From assembly GCA_965153355.1 (NCBI GenBank), contig OZ231126.1, positions 89,094,001 to 89,158,000 on the forward strand: 64,000 bases of DNA. Direction: 5' to 3'. Under the pieces are notes generated by a model. The model was not told where the DNA came from and made no database searches. It worked only from the letters and a program-made list of their open reading frames with translations. The translations under genes and the position numbers were made by a program. This DNA comes from Flaccisagitta enflata (lineage: Eukaryota; Chaetognatha; Sagittoidea; Aphragmophora). This document shows positions 63,525 through 64,000 of the stretch, one piece after another; positions within the stretch are counted from its first letter, which is position 1, and each line of letters starts with the position of its first letter.

Positions 63525-64000
63525 TTGCATTTCCATTTTGTTCTGACCGAATCGCTGCGACAATCATGCGGTAACAAGAAATAGTCATGAGTATATACCT
63601 TCATTTACAACTAAACCTTGAAAATCTTTTTTTTTAGACGAGGCGACTTTTCAAACCGTAAGATCAGATCTTTAAATAAAAGCAATATTGAAAAATCTGT
63701 TTAGGCAAGAAAGTTGCGATCATGAAAATTAAATCTGAAAAATAGCAGTTATGCATGCGCTTGTTTTAAGGCGGTTTAAAGGACATTTTATCGGCGATTC
63801 GAGGATAAAGTGATGCATCTTGATTATTTTCGGGAATTTTTGGGAAAAAAAGACTGTTTACGCTTTGGAACATAAAACACCATTTTTGGAAGAGGATATC
63901 CAACAGAGAAGCCAAAAAGCACCCTCAACACGCTTTAACGAGTAAGATGAAGGGTCAGGGCTAAGAAAATAAAAAAAATCCACCAAATGGGCAAATGTTT
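63522..64000. other. Unannotated end of the window
   Basis: AT-rich, no gene or repeat family recognised. Confidence 0.5.

Noticed and set aside
55027-64000. Further RBM42 exons
   Set aside because: No RRM RNP motif was found on the minus strand to the window end.

Overview
The window looks like repeat-rich, gene-poor nuclear DNA of an invertebrate animal; I cannot name the species. Evidence for an animal: the last exon of an RBM42 homologue (54883..55026, minus) with a near-vertebrate C-terminus; GT-AG spliced exons of a second, unidentified gene (39037..40322, minus); a BEL/Pao retrotransposon at the left edge; and a LINE endonuclease remnant. Most of the rest is mobile or tandem DNA. Two short N gaps (9282..9304, 9387..9419) show this is a draft assembly.

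Layout. 1-5.04 kb: an internally deleted BEL/Pao element with a polyglutamine Gag and a protease-integrase ORF that lacks reverse transcriptase and RNase H. 6.9-7.7 kb: broken LINE endonuclease. 8.4-8.8 kb: (TTC)n tract. 10.0-13.6 kb: GC-rich, coding-like remnants on both strands, partly bracketed by an 80-bp direct repeat. 13.8-14.8 kb: an element with ~150-bp core repeats. 14.84-22.05 kb: a giant inverted (foldback) array of ~550-bp modules. 22-36 kb: mixed dispersed repeats, a TA-flanked MITE, 153-bp and 150-160-bp tandem repeats and coding-like GC islands. 36.3-38.9 kb: two further foldback elements. 39-40.3 kb: gene exons. 41.5-44.5 kb: a 22-bp satellite. 45.9-47.6 kb: a 13-bp satellite, microsatellites, a tRNA-like SINE and ~102-bp hairpin repeats. 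48.8-52.5 kb: core-repeat elements, one split by a hAT-type element with a perfect 8-bp target duplication. 53.5-57.7 kb: a foldback, the RBM42 exon and three palindromes lying almost end to end. 58-61.3 kb: a dense cluster of short palindrome-box elements. 61.4-62.7 kb: an 18-bp satellite with a telomere-like block inside. 62.9-63.5 kb: microsatellites.

The main unifying observation is a family of small, non-coding elements, called 'palindrome-box elements' (PBE) here. About 25 copies or fragments lie in the window. Intact copies have a GGCC hairpin at one end, then a ~10-bp box, a body with a GTCY/GACC microsatellite, and a terminal hairpin whose arm is complementary to the box. At least four sequence versions exist, and box and hairpin change together. 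The larger 150-bp-core elements follow the same plan. This resembles non-autonomous Helitron2/Helentron derivatives (HINE, mini-me and bivalve pearl-type elements), but no Rep-helicase is present, so the assignment is inference.

No bacterial operon, CRISPR, rRNA or functional tRNA was found. Coding calls for host genes rest on reading frames, splice sites and, for RBM42, remembered family sequence; no search could be run.
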